A program made the position numbers and the translations under genes. A stretch of 64,000 nt of DNA from Dysgonomonas gadei ATCC BAA-286 (GTDB lineage Bacteria > Bacteroidota > Bacteroidia > Bacteroidales > Dysgonomonadaceae), in NCBI RefSeq assembly GCF_000213555.1, contig NZ_GL891981.1, positions 1-64,000 on the forward strand. The letters run 5' to 3'. Under the pieces are notes generated by a model, which worked only from the letters and a program-made list of their open reading frames with translations, ran no database searches and was not told the origin of the DNA. This document shows positions 44,903 through 54,491 of the stretch, in pieces. Every line of letters begins with the position of its first letter. The first letter of the stretch is position 1.

Positions 44903-46102
44903 ATGCGAATTTCCTATGCTCTTCTCTCATCTCTTAGTGTTTTCACACTGATAAGTTGTGCAGGCAGAGTAAATGATACAGGTACTGGAAATAAAAATTT
45001 AGAGAGAGCCCAGGTTACACTGGACTCTCTTTATAAAAACTATTCAGCGCCCGATACTCATTTATTGCACGAGACCTTCCCCTTCGACAATAAGTATACT
45101 GCGACTTATCTTGCTGCGGATGAACAAAATAATAGACCGAATCAATATTCATATCTTTGGCCCTATTCAGGCACATTCTCTGCCGTCAATGTAATGATGG
45201 AAGCCGGCGATAAGAACAAATACCACGAAATTCTGGAGAAGCAGGTATTACTGGGGCTTGAAGAATATTTCGATACAAAGAGAACGCCCTATGCCTATGC
45301 TTCTTATATCAGTTCGGCTCCTGTATCCGACCGCTTCTATGATGATAATGTATGGTTGGGGATTGATTTCACCGATACCTATATGTTGACTAAGACACCT
45401 GCTTATCTTGATAAAGCCAAACTGATATGGGAATTTATTTTAAGCGGAACCGATGAAAAACTGAATGGAGGAATTTACTGGTGCGAACAAAAAAAGGAGT
45501 CTAAAAACACATGTTCCAATGCTCCCGGGGCTGTGTATGCATTTAAGCTTTTTCAGGCGACAAATGACAGCGCTTATTTCCATAAGGGAAAAGAACTATA
45601 TGAATGGACTAAACTCCATTTGCAGGATACAGACTACTTATATTTTGATAATATCAGTTTAGACGGCAAAATAAGCAAAGCGAAATATGCATACAATAGT
45701 GGTCAGATGATGCAATCGGCAGCACTATTATATAAACTGACAAATGACAAAAAATATCTTGTCGAAGCGCAAAACATAGCGCAGGCCTGTTACAACTATT
45801 TCTTTTCAGATTTCACAGGTAAAGACGGCGAGAAATTCCGTATGATAAAGAAAGGTGATGTTTGGTTTACTGCAGTCATGTTAAGAGGATTTATTGAATT
45901 ATATAATCTGGATAATAATAAAACATATATCGAAGCCTTCGACAAAAGCTTAGACTATGCGTGGAATAATGCCCGGGATGAAAACGGTTTGTTCAGCACA
46001 GATTTTAGTGGTGAAAATAAAGATGCAAAAAAATGGTTGTTGACACAAGCTGCCATAGTTGAAATGTATGGACGACTGGCTAATCTGAAAAAATATAAGT
46101 AA
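44903..46102 (+). CDS. Second GH76-type alpha-1,6-mannanase (lipoprotein)
   Basis: This 399-residue protein has a lipobox (SVFTLISCAGR) and an (alpha/alpha)6-type pattern. A catalytic Asp pair appears in FYDDNVWLGIDFTDTY, and GGIYWCEQKK matches the GGI-W motif of GH76. It is divergent from the first GH76 in sequence, so the two may differ in product size or location. It begins 21 bases after the first. Confidence 0.88.
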   Translation: MRISYALLSSLSVFTLISCAGRVNDTGTGNKNLERAQVTLDSLYKNYSAPDTHLLHETFPFDNKYTATYLAADEQNNRPNQYSYLWPYSGTFSAVNVMMEAGDKNKYHEILEKQVLLGLEEYFDTKRTPYAYASYISSAPVSDRFYDDNVWLGIDFTDTYMLTKTPAYLDKAKLIWEFILSGTDEKLNGGIYWCEQKKESKNTCSNAPGAVYAFKLFQATNDSAYFHKGKELYEWTKLHLQDTDYLYFDNISLDGKISKAKYAYNSGQMMQSAALLYKLTNDKKYLVEAQNIAQACYNYFFSDFTGKDGEKFRMIKKGDVWFTAVMLRGFIELYNLDNNKTYIEAFDKSLDYAWNNARDENGLFSTDFSGENKDAKKWLLTQAAIVEMYGRLANLKKYK

Positions 46103-46135
46103 CTTTATTAATAGCAATTAATCAAATCAAGCAAA

Positions 46136-47620
46136 ATGAAAAAGAAAAAGCTTACACTATTATGCAGTGTAGTGGCAGCACTCTCTATGGCTGGGGAAGT
46201 ACAGGCTTCGCATACGCTGGCTCTCCCTAAAGACAATACGAATATCGGGAATATATTTAATGTGGATAATAAATACAAGAGTAACCGTCCTCCTCAAAAA
46301 GACCGCTTTTTTAAATCGAACGCGGTGGAAAATGAAATTGTCCGCGTAAAAAAATTGCTCACCAACCAGAAGTTAGCCTGGATGTTCGAAAATTGTTTTC
46401 CTAATACGCTGGATACAACCGTGCGTTACCGAAAAACAGATGGTAAGGACGATACAGTGGTCTATACCGGTGATATCCATGCCATGTGGTTGCGCGATTC
46501 GGGGGCACAGGTTTGGCCTTATGTACAACTGGCTAACAGCGATACTGAGCTCAAAGCGATGCTTGCGGGTGTTATCCGCCGCCAGTTCAAATGTATTATA
46601 ATTGACCCCTATGCCAATGCTTTTATAGATCCGCACGATCCTAATCCCGATCACCAGTGGATGAGTGACCTGACAGATATGAAGCTGGAGTTGCATGAAC
46701 GAAAATGGGAAATAGATTCTCTTTGCTACCCACTCCGTTTGGCATATCACTATTGGAAAACCACAGGTGATACCAGTATATTTGACGAAGAATGGTTGCA
46801 AGCTATCACAAATATTCTGAAAACATTCAAAGAACAGCAACGTAAAGATGGAATTGGGCCCTACAAATTCCAAAGGAAAACCGAACGCCAGTTAGATACC
46901 TTAAACAATGGCGGATTAGGTAATCCTGTAAATCCTGTAGGACTGATTGTTTCATGTTTCCGTCCGTCTGATGATGCTACTACCTTCCAGTTTCTGGTAC
47001 CTTCCAACTTCTTTGCTGTAACATCGCTCAGAAAAGCTGCCGAGATACTGTCCGAGGTAAGTAATCGTCCTGCACAAGCTCAGGAATGTCGCGATCTGGC
47101 TCAGGAAGTAGAGACAGCCTTGAAGAAATATGCAACTTACAATCACCCGGAATATGGTACCATTTACGCTTTCGAAGTAGATGGATTTGGCAACCAGTAC
47201 CTGATGGACGACTCTAATGCTCCCAGCCTTTTATCTTTGGCTTATTTAGGAGATATGGATATTAATGATCCCATCTATCAGAATACCAGGAAATTTGTAT
47301 GGAGCAAAGACAATCCATATTTTTTCAAAGGTACGGCCGGAGAAGGAATTGGTGGGCCTCATATTGGTTACGATATGGTTTGGCCAATGAGTATTATGAT
47401 GAAAGCTTTTACCAGCAACAACGATGAAGAAATCAAGGCATGCATAGAAATGTTGATGAATACCGATGCAGGTACAGGTTTTATGCATGAATCTTTCCAT
47501 AAGGATGACCCGAAGAACTTTACCCGCTCTTGGTTTGCATGGCAAAACACTCTGTTCGGAGAGTTGATTTTGAAGCAGATTAATGAAGGGAAAGTGGAAC
47601 TACTGAATAGTATTAAATAA
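46136..47620 (+). CDS. GH125 exo-alpha-1,6-mannosidase
   Basis: The 494-residue product has a standard signal peptide (AALSMAGEVQAS) rather than a lipobox, so it should be periplasmic. It has the GH125 features: GDIHAMWLRDSGAQVWPY, NAFIDPHDPNPDH, and SCFRPSDDATTFQFLVPSN. GH125 enzymes trim single mannose units from alpha-1,6-linked oligosaccharides, which would complete the action of the two GH76 enzymes. Confidence 0.94.
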   Translation: MKKKKLTLLCSVVAALSMAGEVQASHTLALPKDNTNIGNIFNVDNKYKSNRPPQKDRFFKSNAVENEIVRVKKLLTNQKLAWMFENCFPNTLDTTVRYRKTDGKDDTVVYTGDIHAMWLRDSGAQVWPYVQLANSDTELKAMLAGVIRRQFKCIIIDPYANAFIDPHDPNPDHQWMSDLTDMKLELHERKWEIDSLCYPLRLAYHYWKTTGDTSIFDEEWLQAITNILKTFKEQQRKDGIGPYKFQRKTERQLDTLNNGGLGNPVNPVGLIVSCFRPSDDATTFQFLVPSNFFAVTSLRKAAEILSEVSNRPAQAQECRDLAQEVETALKKYATYNHPEYGTIYAFEVDGFGNQYLMDDSNAPSLLSLAYLGDMDINDPIYQNTRKFVWSKDNPYFFKGTAGEGIGGPHIGYDMVWPMSIMMKAFTSNNDEEIKACIEMLMNTDAGTGFMHESFHKDDPKNFTRSWFAWQNTLFGELILKQINEGKVELLNSIK

Positions 47621-47633
47621 ACAGAACACCAAA

Positions 47634-47663
47634 GTGGCAGGAGCAGGAAAAATCTCCTGTCAC
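47634..47663 (+). terminator. Hairpin between the GH125 and GH78 genes
   Basis: GTGGCAGGAG (47634-47643) pairs with CTCCTGTCAC (47654-47663) with one G-U pair. No long T-run follows. It resembles the hairpins at 43635 and 50348 in position. Confidence 0.5.
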
Positions 47664-47694
47664 TCATTGTATAATACTGAAGACCTAAAATACC

Positions 47695-50337
47695 ATGACA
47701 AATACCCGGTCGATACATCTGAATATACTAGCTATGTGTATAGCGCTTTTATTTGCTTCTTGTCAGAAAGATGCAACAGTATCAATAACAAATGCCCAAT
47801 GCGAATACCTCGATAACCCGTTAGGTCTGGATACACCTCAACCGCGGTTCAACTGGAAACTCAATGATGCTAAAGACTTTCTCCAGGAAACGTATCGTAT
47901 CAGGATCGCTACTGATTCCTCATTCTTACTGTCCGGTACTCCTGATATATGGGATTCAGGAATGACTAACGGTCAGTCTCTTTCTTCGGAATACTCCGGA
48001 GATAAAAAGCTTCAATCACATCAGCGTTACTATTGGGACGTCACTGTCTGGAGCAATAAGGGAGACTCTTGTATTTCGTCAATCAATATGTTCGGTATGG
48101 GAAAACTATCTCAATCCGACTGGGTTGCCAGTTGGATATCCGACACCCACGATAAAGAATATGAGCCGGCACCACTTTTCAGAAAAGAATTCAAAGTAGA
48201 AAAAAATATAGCCCATGCTACTCTCTATATTTCAGGAACTGCCTATTACGAGATGTTTCTAAATGGGGAGCGGGTAGGCAATAGTTATCTGGATCCCGGA
48301 TATACACACTACAATAAACGTATATTATATGCGACTCACGATATCACGTCATTAATAAACAGAGGCGGCAATGCCATAGGCGTAGTATTAGGTAATGGCT
48401 TCTATAACTGTCAGAGCAAGGCTGTTTGGGATTTTGAGAGAGCCGACTGGCGTGGCCGTCCTCGTTTGTTATGCGAATTAAGAATTACTTATGCAGATGG
48501 TACTACGGACGTAATTGCCTCGGATGACACATGGAAGACCAATACAGGCCCGTATATCTATAATAATATATACAGTGGTGACAGATACGACGGTCGCCTG
48601 GAAGAGGAAGGCTGGAACAATACAGGTTTTGATGAAAAAAACTGGATAGCAGCTAAGATAACAGACAGTCCTGCACCATTAATAGTTTCCCAGCAGATGC
48701 CGCCGATACGTATAACGAAAGAAATAAAGCCTGCGTTATTAAAATCCTTTGGTGATACCCTCTTTGTTTTTGACTTAAAAGAGAATATAGCAGGTGTATG
48801 TCGTCTGAATGTAAAAGGAGAAAGAGGGACAACCTTTACTCTACAGCATGGAGAATTGCTGAAAGACGATGGCCGCTTGCAACCGGGCAATATTGATGTT
48901 TATTATCGTCCGGAGAAACCGGGAGAGGTTTTCCAAACAGATATATTCATACTGAAAGGCTCTGGTAAACAAGAAGAATTTACGCCACAATTTACCTATC
49001 ATGGTTTCAGGTATATAGAAGTAAAAACCGACCGCCCAGTAACACTTACCGAAGATAATATAACAGGACTGTTCCTGCATACGGATATACCGCAAGTGGG
49101 ATATTTCAGCAGTTCCAACAAGCTCCTTAACAAAATATGGGCTGCAACCAATCAAAGTTACCGGGGAAATATTCATAGCATACCTACCGATTGTCCTCAA
49201 CGGGAGAAGAATGGATGGACTGCCGATGCACATATTGCCATGGATCTGGCTCTTCTCAATTTCGATGGTATTACATTTTATGAGAAATGGATGAACGACT
49301 TCATCGATAACCAGCGTCCTAACGGAGGTATATCGGGTATCATACCATCATCGGGATGGGGCTTTGGCGATTGGCCGGGTCCTGTGTGGGATGCCGCACT
49401 GTTTATCGTACCGAATGCATTATACGATTATTATGCAGACAAACGCTGTATAGAACGGTTGTATCCTACAATGCTAAACTATCTGGAGTATCTGAAAAAT
49501 CAGGAAAAAGACGGGCTACTTACTTTCGGATTAGGTGATTGGGTATATTACAAAGCTCAGACCCCTAACGATTATACCTCCACGCTTTATTATTATCTCG
49601 ATTATATGCTCATGGCACGTTTTGCAACTATATTGGGCAAAGATGCAAGCATGTATAAAGAAAAGGCGGAATCGCTAAAAAAAATAATCAACGACAAATT
49701 CTTCAACCCCGAAACGGCAGTTTATGCAAACGGTACTCAGACAGCACAGGCAATAGCTCTTTATCTGGAGATAGTTCCGGAAGGTAAAGAACAGGCGGTG
49801 GCCGATTATCTTCAAAAAATTGTGGCGGAGAATAATCATTTCCTTGATTTCGGATTGCTTGGAAGCAAAACAGTTCTTCGCATGCTCAGTAAATATGGCT
49901 ATGTGGAAGATGCCTATAAAATGGCAACCAAAACAGAAGCTCCCTCATGGGGGTACTGGGTAGAGACTCAGGGTTATACAACACTTGCCGAAACATGGCT
50001 GTTAAGTCCCGAATTCCACGACGCTTCGTTAAACCATGTCTTTATGGGTGATATCAGTGCATGGATGTCCAGTTATCTGGCAGGAATTAATTACGATATA
50101 TCCAGGCCCGGATTCGAAAATATCATTATAAAGCCATATTTCATCGCCGATCTGGAATGGGTAAAAGGCGAATATAATTCTGTACGCGGAAAAATATCCT
50201 CTGAATGGAAGGCTGACGGGAAAAATATAGAAATGACCGTGAAAATTCCGGCAGGATCTACTGCAACTATTTATGCCGGAGACAATAAATATAATGTAGG
50301 CTCAGGAGAGCATAAATACAGATTCGCTTTAAGATAA
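47695..50337 (+). CDS. GH78 alpha-L-rhamnosidase (lipoprotein)
   Basis: The 880-residue product has a lipobox (CIALLFASCQKD), N-terminal Bac_rhamnosid_N and beta domains (SGTAYYEMFLNGERVGN), and the (alpha/alpha)6 catalytic domain. The catalytic acid Glu is in PTDCPQREKNGWTADAHIAMD, and SGIIPSSGWGFGDWPGPVWD follows. A C-terminal beta domain completes it. It removes terminal alpha-L-rhamnose. Its presence among mannan enzymes suggests a rhamnose-decorated mannan as substrate. Confidence 0.92.
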   Translation: MTNTRSIHLNILAMCIALLFASCQKDATVSITNAQCEYLDNPLGLDTPQPRFNWKLNDAKDFLQETYRIRIATDSSFLLSGTPDIWDSGMTNGQSLSSEYSGDKKLQSHQRYYWDVTVWSNKGDSCISSINMFGMGKLSQSDWVASWISDTHDKEYEPAPLFRKEFKVEKNIAHATLYISGTAYYEMFLNGERVGNSYLDPGYTHYNKRILYATHDITSLINRGGNAIGVVLGNGFYNCQSKAVWDFERADWRGRPRLLCELRITYADGTTDVIASDDTWKTNTGPYIYNNIYSGDRYDGRLEEEGWNNTGFDEKNWIAAKITDSPAPLIVSQQMPPIRITKEIKPALLKSFGDTLFVFDLKENIAGVCRLNVKGERGTTFTLQHGELLKDDGRLQPGNIDVYYRPEKPGEVFQTDIFILKGSGKQEEFTPQFTYHGFRYIEVKTDRPVTLTEDNITGLFLHTDIPQVGYFSSSNKLLNKIWAATNQSYRGNIHSIPTDCPQREKNGWTADAHIAMDLALLNFDGITFYEKWMNDFIDNQRPNGGISGIIPSSGWGFGDWPGPVWDAALFIVPNALYDYYADKRCIERLYPTMLNYLEYLKNQEKDGLLTFGLGDWVYYKAQTPNDYTSTLYYYLDYMLMARFATILGKDASMYKEKAESLKKIINDKFFNPETAVYANGTQTAQAIALYLEIVPEGKEQAVADYLQKIVAENNHFLDFGLLGSKTVLRMLSKYGYVEDAYKMATKTEAPSWGYWVETQGYTTLAETWLLSPEFHDASLNHVFMGDISAWMSSYLAGINYDISRPGFENIIIKPYFIADLEWVKGEYNSVRGKISSEWKADGKNIEMTVKIPAGSTATIYAGDNKYNVGSGEHKYRFALR

Positions 50338-50347
50338 GAGGCAAAAG

Positions 50348-50382
50348 AGCCTGTTTGGATTTTTTTTAGAATTAAACAGGCT
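50348..50382 (+). terminator. Hairpin between the GH78 and GH92 genes
   Basis: AGCCTGTTT (50348-50356) pairs with AAACAGGCT (50374-50382) around a T-rich loop. It may reduce transcription into the GH92 gene, which begins 41 bases later. Confidence 0.5.
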
Positions 50383-50423
50383 TTAAAGAATCTTCGGTTT
50401 TCACTTGTTTTTAATCAAAGAGT

Positions 50424-52577
50424 ATGTATAAGAGAAATAAGTTTATCATTATCGGAGCAATAATGCTGATTGTAGTTGGCTGTTATGCTCAGGAGAGTAA
50501 AAAACGTCTGACCGATTATGTCAATCCGTTTATTGGTACTACCACCCTTTGGGACAGTATCGATCTTGGATATAAACCAACCCGCAGGGCATGGGGAGCC
50601 GAAGCTTATCCGGGTGCATCGGTCCCGAATTCGATGGTTCAGGTAACACCTGTCACCATGTGGCGAAGCGGCTCAGGTTACCAGTATGAAGATACGGTTA
50701 TATATGCTTTTGCCCATACCAGCAAGGGGCATTGGAATTTGTGCTATGTTCCTCTTGTTGCTGTTAGCGGGGAGATTGCACCTAAGTCTTATTACTCGGC
50801 TTACAGTCATGACAAGGAGTCGGCCAGTCCGGGCTACTATCAGGTATATCTCCAAAAATATGATATAAATGCAGAAGTGACTTCTACGTTGCGATGTGCT
50901 TTCCATAGATATACCTATAAAAAAGGGAAGAACAAAAGGCTGCTAGCAGACCTGGCTCGTTCTAACGAACATGTAAGAGATTGGAAAATAGAAAAAACGT
51001 CAGACAATGTATTTACAGGCTATCAGCAAACCGGCCCTACATTCTATTTTTATGCTGTGACCAACCATAAGATAAAAGATGTGGAAAAGCTGAAAGAAGG
51101 TGATACGGAAGTCAGCATTGTCAATTTCTTCGACAATAAGGATATAAACGACCCGTTGGAGATGAAAGTCGGTTTTTCTTATGTAAGTATCGAAAATGCC
51201 AGAATGAATCTTGAGGCGGAGATGCTTGCCAAAGATTTTGACCAGGTGAGGAGTGAAGCAACAAATACATGGGATACCTTACTATCGAAAATACAGGTAT
51301 CGGGTGGTACCGGTGAACAGAGGGAAACATTCTATTCTACTCTCTACCGTGCTTTCCTGTGGCCGATACTATTGAGTGACGTCAACGGAGAGTTTGTGAA
51401 TGGCAGAGGTGAAGTAGTAAACAAAGGATTCCGTTATTACAGTGATCCGTCTTTTTGGGATGATTACCGTAATAAACTGATTTTATTGGGAATGATCTCG
51501 CCGGATGTTGCAGCCGATGTTATCAGCTCTATTACAGACCGGGGTGAGATCAGAGGGTTCATGCCGAGTTTCTTTCATGGAGACCATGCCTCTACATTTG
51601 TTACAGGAAGTTATCTGAGAGGTATACGGAACTTTGATGTGCAGGCGGCATACAAATTACTTCTCAACAATGCTTTTGTTGAGGGTAAGGGTGGACGTCC
51701 GCATATAAAAGAATATATGGAGCGGGGATGGATATCCGAGATGGATATTAAAGGCCCCAAATTGGAGACTGTAGCTAAAGCGGCTGTAACCAAGACCCAG
51801 GAATATGCTTATGACGATTATGCTACGGCATTGCTGGCTAAGGAACTCGCAGATAAGGAGAACTATGATAGACTGATGAAAAGGACAGATAGTTACAAAC
51901 ATCTGTTCGACCCGTCTACCCAACTTATGCGCGGACGTCTGGAAAATGGAGAATGGATAACCCCCTTCAGCCCTGAACGTCCTTTTTATGAATACATGTA
52001 CCGTGAAGCTAACGGATGGCAGTCGACATTCTTTGCCTTGCACGATCCTGAAGGATTTATTGCTTTATACCCAAGTAAAGAGGCCTTTGAGACAAAGCTC
52101 GATTCTTTATTTGTTATTCCATGGAAAAACTATGAGGCCCATAATCTGACTACCTTCATCGGCCAGTATTGCCATGGTAATCAGCCGGGACATAGTATTC
52201 CGTATATGTATTATTTTATTGATAAACAGGAAAAAGCACAAAAAATACTGAATAAGATACTGAACGAACAATATCGTATGGGGCCCGAACGGTTAGCATA
52301 CTGCGGCATGGATGACGCAGGTGAAATGTCGTCGTGGTATGTACTGAATGCAATCGGTCTATATACCTATTCTCCTGCAGATCCGCACTATATAGTCACT
52401 GTACCATTATTTGACAAGGTAGTGTTTAATCTGGATGGAAAGAATTTTACGATTAAGAGAAAAGGTACAGGAGAGAAGATTACCGATATAAGCTATGGCG
52501 GTAAGAAAATAGATGGTTATTTTATTACGCACCAACAATTGAAAGAAGGAAAGGAGCTTGTTGTTTCAACTAAGTAA
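50424..52577 (+). CDS. GH92 exo-alpha-mannosidase
   Basis: The 717-residue product has a signal segment with a Cys (LIVVGCYAQ), the GH92 N-terminal pattern (LTDYVNPFIGT, GAEAYPGASVPNSMVQVTP) and the catalytic-domain features SDPSFWDDYRNK, GHNLTTFIGQYCHGNQPGHSIPY-like residues and the calcium/catalytic region CGMDDAGEMSSWYV. GH92 enzymes are calcium-dependent alpha-1,2/1,3/1,4/1,6-mannosidases that act on mannan side chains. It is the last gene before a strong terminator. Confidence 0.93.
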   Translation: MYKRNKFIIIGAIMLIVVGCYAQESKKRLTDYVNPFIGTTTLWDSIDLGYKPTRRAWGAEAYPGASVPNSMVQVTPVTMWRSGSGYQYEDTVIYAFAHTSKGHWNLCYVPLVAVSGEIAPKSYYSAYSHDKESASPGYYQVYLQKYDINAEVTSTLRCAFHRYTYKKGKNKRLLADLARSNEHVRDWKIEKTSDNVFTGYQQTGPTFYFYAVTNHKIKDVEKLKEGDTEVSIVNFFDNKDINDPLEMKVGFSYVSIENARMNLEAEMLAKDFDQVRSEATNTWDTLLSKIQVSGGTGEQRETFYSTLYRAFLWPILLSDVNGEFVNGRGEVVNKGFRYYSDPSFWDDYRNKLILLGMISPDVAADVISSITDRGEIRGFMPSFFHGDHASTFVTGSYLRGIRNFDVQAAYKLLLNNAFVEGKGGRPHIKEYMERGWISEMDIKGPKLETVAKAAVTKTQEYAYDDYATALLAKELADKENYDRLMKRTDSYKHLFDPSTQLMRGRLENGEWITPFSPERPFYEYMYREANGWQSTFFALHDPEGFIALYPSKEAFETKLDSLFVIPWKNYEAHNLTTFIGQYCHGNQPGHSIPYMYYFIDKQEKAQKILNKILNEQYRMGPERLAYCGMDDAGEMSSWYVLNAIGLYTYSPADPHYIVTVPLFDKVVFNLDGKNFTIKRKGTGEKITDISYGGKKIDGYFITHQQLKEGKELVVSTK

Positions 52578-52622
52578 TCATCCGTTATTTACTGTTATAA
52601 ATTTAATCTAGGACATTAGATA

Positions 52623-52665
52623 AACAATCCTGCCAATAGCATTATTGGCAGGATTGTTCTTTTTA
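52623..52665 (+). terminator. Strong terminator of the alpha-mannan operon
   Basis: A perfect 16-bp stem (52623-52638 with 52643-52658), loop GCAT, is followed by CTTTTTA. Confidence 0.9.
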
Positions 52666-52930
52666 GCGAATTGGAGATTCCACATCATTCCTTCCTGATA
52701 AACTTACTTCTATTTCATAACCGGAGTTTATCTACACCCAAACCCATACTTCCTTCCCACTTCTGATATTTATAAGAAGCTGAAAACGCAATACTTGCTC
52801 CCTTCTTAGTCCTATTTTCTGTCTAAAACGATGAATGGGAAAAATGTGCTATTTATAGCTACTTTTCTGTCATCTTTCTAATTTAAATTCCCATTCCTTT
52901 GTGACGTTAACAAATGATAAATTACAATCT

Positions 52931-52950
52931 ATGAAATACCGATGAAATAC
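52931..52950 (+). promoter_or_regulatory. Tandem direct repeat upstream of the third locus
   Basis: ATGAAATAC occurs at 52931-52939 and 52942-52950, 11 bases apart (about one helical turn), 150 bases before the first gene. It could bind a regulator. The rest of 52666-53032 has no gene and no clear promoter. Confidence 0.35.
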
Positions 52951-53032
52951 GTCTCGCCCATTTAATTGAATTGGAAAAAGTCAGAGAATAAGGAAAATTA
53001 ACAAATACTTAATTTACGATAAACATACAGAC

Positions 53033-53052
53033 AAGACAGCTCATGCTGTCTT
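53033..53052 (+). promoter_or_regulatory. Leader hairpin of the third locus
   Basis: AAGACAGC (53033-53040) and GCTGTCTT (53045-53052) form a perfect 8-bp hairpin with loop TCAT, 50 bases before the ATG at 53102. It may act as an attenuator or stabilise the mRNA. Confidence 0.45.
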
Positions 53053-53101
53053 TGGATACAATTGTGAAATGTTTTAACAAACTAAATTCAGACCTATTCT
53101 T

Positions 53102-54469
53102 ATGAAAATGAAAAACAGAATGAAAATTCAGCATTGGTTGATGCTGCTGATCGTTCTTTGCGTATCGTGCAAAGACGATAAATCCGACACGGATTCGCAA
53201 GCCTTCGATCCTTCGAAGCCTGTTGTGGTCTCTGATTTCGCACCGAAAGAGGGAGGAGCCAATCAGAAAATGATTATTTATGGTGAAAACTTTGGGAATG
53301 ACCTCTCTAAGATCAAAGTTACTATTGGCGGGCAAAATGCAAGGATAATCGGAGTTAATCACCAATCTTTATATTGCATTGTCCCTGCGAAAGCTTACGA
53401 TGGTGATATTGAAGTAAGTATCGTTGACGAGAGTGGAGAAAAGATTGCTTATGCAGAGGCCGGAGAACATTATGCCTATCAAAAGAAAATGCTTGTCAGT
53501 TCTTTCTTGGGGGAAACATATGAAAATAATACGAAGTTTGATGTAAAGGATGGCCCGTTTAACGATTGTGGAGGATTCGAAAAAATGGAGTGGTTAGTAT
53601 TCGATCCTCTGAACCACAACCATCTGTATGTAGCCGGTTATGATAAATCATGCAGGCTTATTGATTTTGAGAAAAAATACGTAAGCACTTTCAATACAGG
53701 TATACCTAATCCTAATAAAAATGGAATTCCTTGTATTAACTGGACGTTGGGAGGTGATATGATTGTTACACATGACCAATCTAATGATACTCAGCCGGGA
53801 AATTATCTGCTCACCCGTGAATCGGGATTTAAAAGCCTGACTCCAATGGCTGCCGGTCGTGGAACCAGAGCTGCTGCTGTACATCCGATAAATGGAGAGT
53901 ACTATTATGCATTCTATAATACGGGTATGGTATGGAGAGGTGTGGTAGGCACAAAAGAAGGTGTGAACATATTCAGGGTTCCGAATGCATCGGTAAGGAT
54001 TTTTATTATCATTCATCCTACGGGGAACTATGCATATATAATAGTGAATAACAGGCAGTATATTATGCGTTCCGATTATAATTGGGCGACCAAAAATTTT
54101 ACTGAGCCTTATCTGATAGCCGGAAAAGATCAAACTGCAGGCTATGCAGATGGAGTAGGTAGTTATGCCCGTGTAAATGAGCCTCAGCAGGGAGTCTTTG
54201 TAAAAAATCCGGAGTACGAAGGTCAGGAAGACGAATATGATTTCTATTTCTGTGATAAAGCGAATCATGTGGTACGTATTATGACTCCTCAGGGAAGAGT
54301 CTCCACATTTGCCGGTACACCTCAAGCCAGTGGATACAGAGATGGTGATCTACGTCTGGATGCCCGTTTTGCTTATCCGGCCGGAATAGCATATGATGAA
54401 GAAAGACAATGTTTCTATATCGGAGATTCCAATAATCGTCGTATCCGCAAAGTTGCTTATGAAGAATAA
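53102..54469 (+). CDS. IPT/TIG-NHL lipoprotein, probable surface glycan-binding protein
   Basis: The 455-residue product has a lipobox (LLIVLCVSCKDD), an IPT/TIG domain (about 45-130, SDFAPKEGGANQKMIIYGENFG, a common Bacteroidetes surface-protein fold) and NHL-like beta-propeller repeats toward the C-terminus (GSYARVNEPQQGVF, RIMTPQGRVSTFAGTP, ARFAYPAGIAYD). Proteins of this architecture sit beside susC/susD. It begins the operon, an order less common than susC first. It may bind the target glycan at the surface. Minus-strand open frames inside it are shadows. Confidence 0.82.
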   Translation: MKMKNRMKIQHWLMLLIVLCVSCKDDKSDTDSQAFDPSKPVVVSDFAPKEGGANQKMIIYGENFGNDLSKIKVTIGGQNARIIGVNHQSLYCIVPAKAYDGDIEVSIVDESGEKIAYAEAGEHYAYQKKMLVSSFLGETYENNTKFDVKDGPFNDCGGFEKMEWLVFDPLNHNHLYVAGYDKSCRLIDFEKKYVSTFNTGIPNPNKNGIPCINWTLGGDMIVTHDQSNDTQPGNYLLTRESGFKSLTPMAAGRGTRAAAVHPINGEYYYAFYNTGMVWRGVVGTKEGVNIFRVPNASVRIFIIIHPTGNYAYIIVNNRQYIMRSDYNWATKNFTEPYLIAGKDQTAGYADGVGSYARVNEPQQGVFVKNPEYEGQEDEYDFYFCDKANHVVRIMTPQGRVSTFAGTPQASGYRDGDLRLDARFAYPAGIAYDEERQCFYIGDSNNRRIRKVAYEE

Positions 54470-54491
54470 TAAATGATAGACACATATTGAT

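Noticed and set aside
53648..54325. A 225-codon minus-strand frame
   Set aside because: It lies wholly inside the IPT/NHL gene on the opposite strand, is rich in Cys, His, Ile and Arg, and has no recognisable domain.
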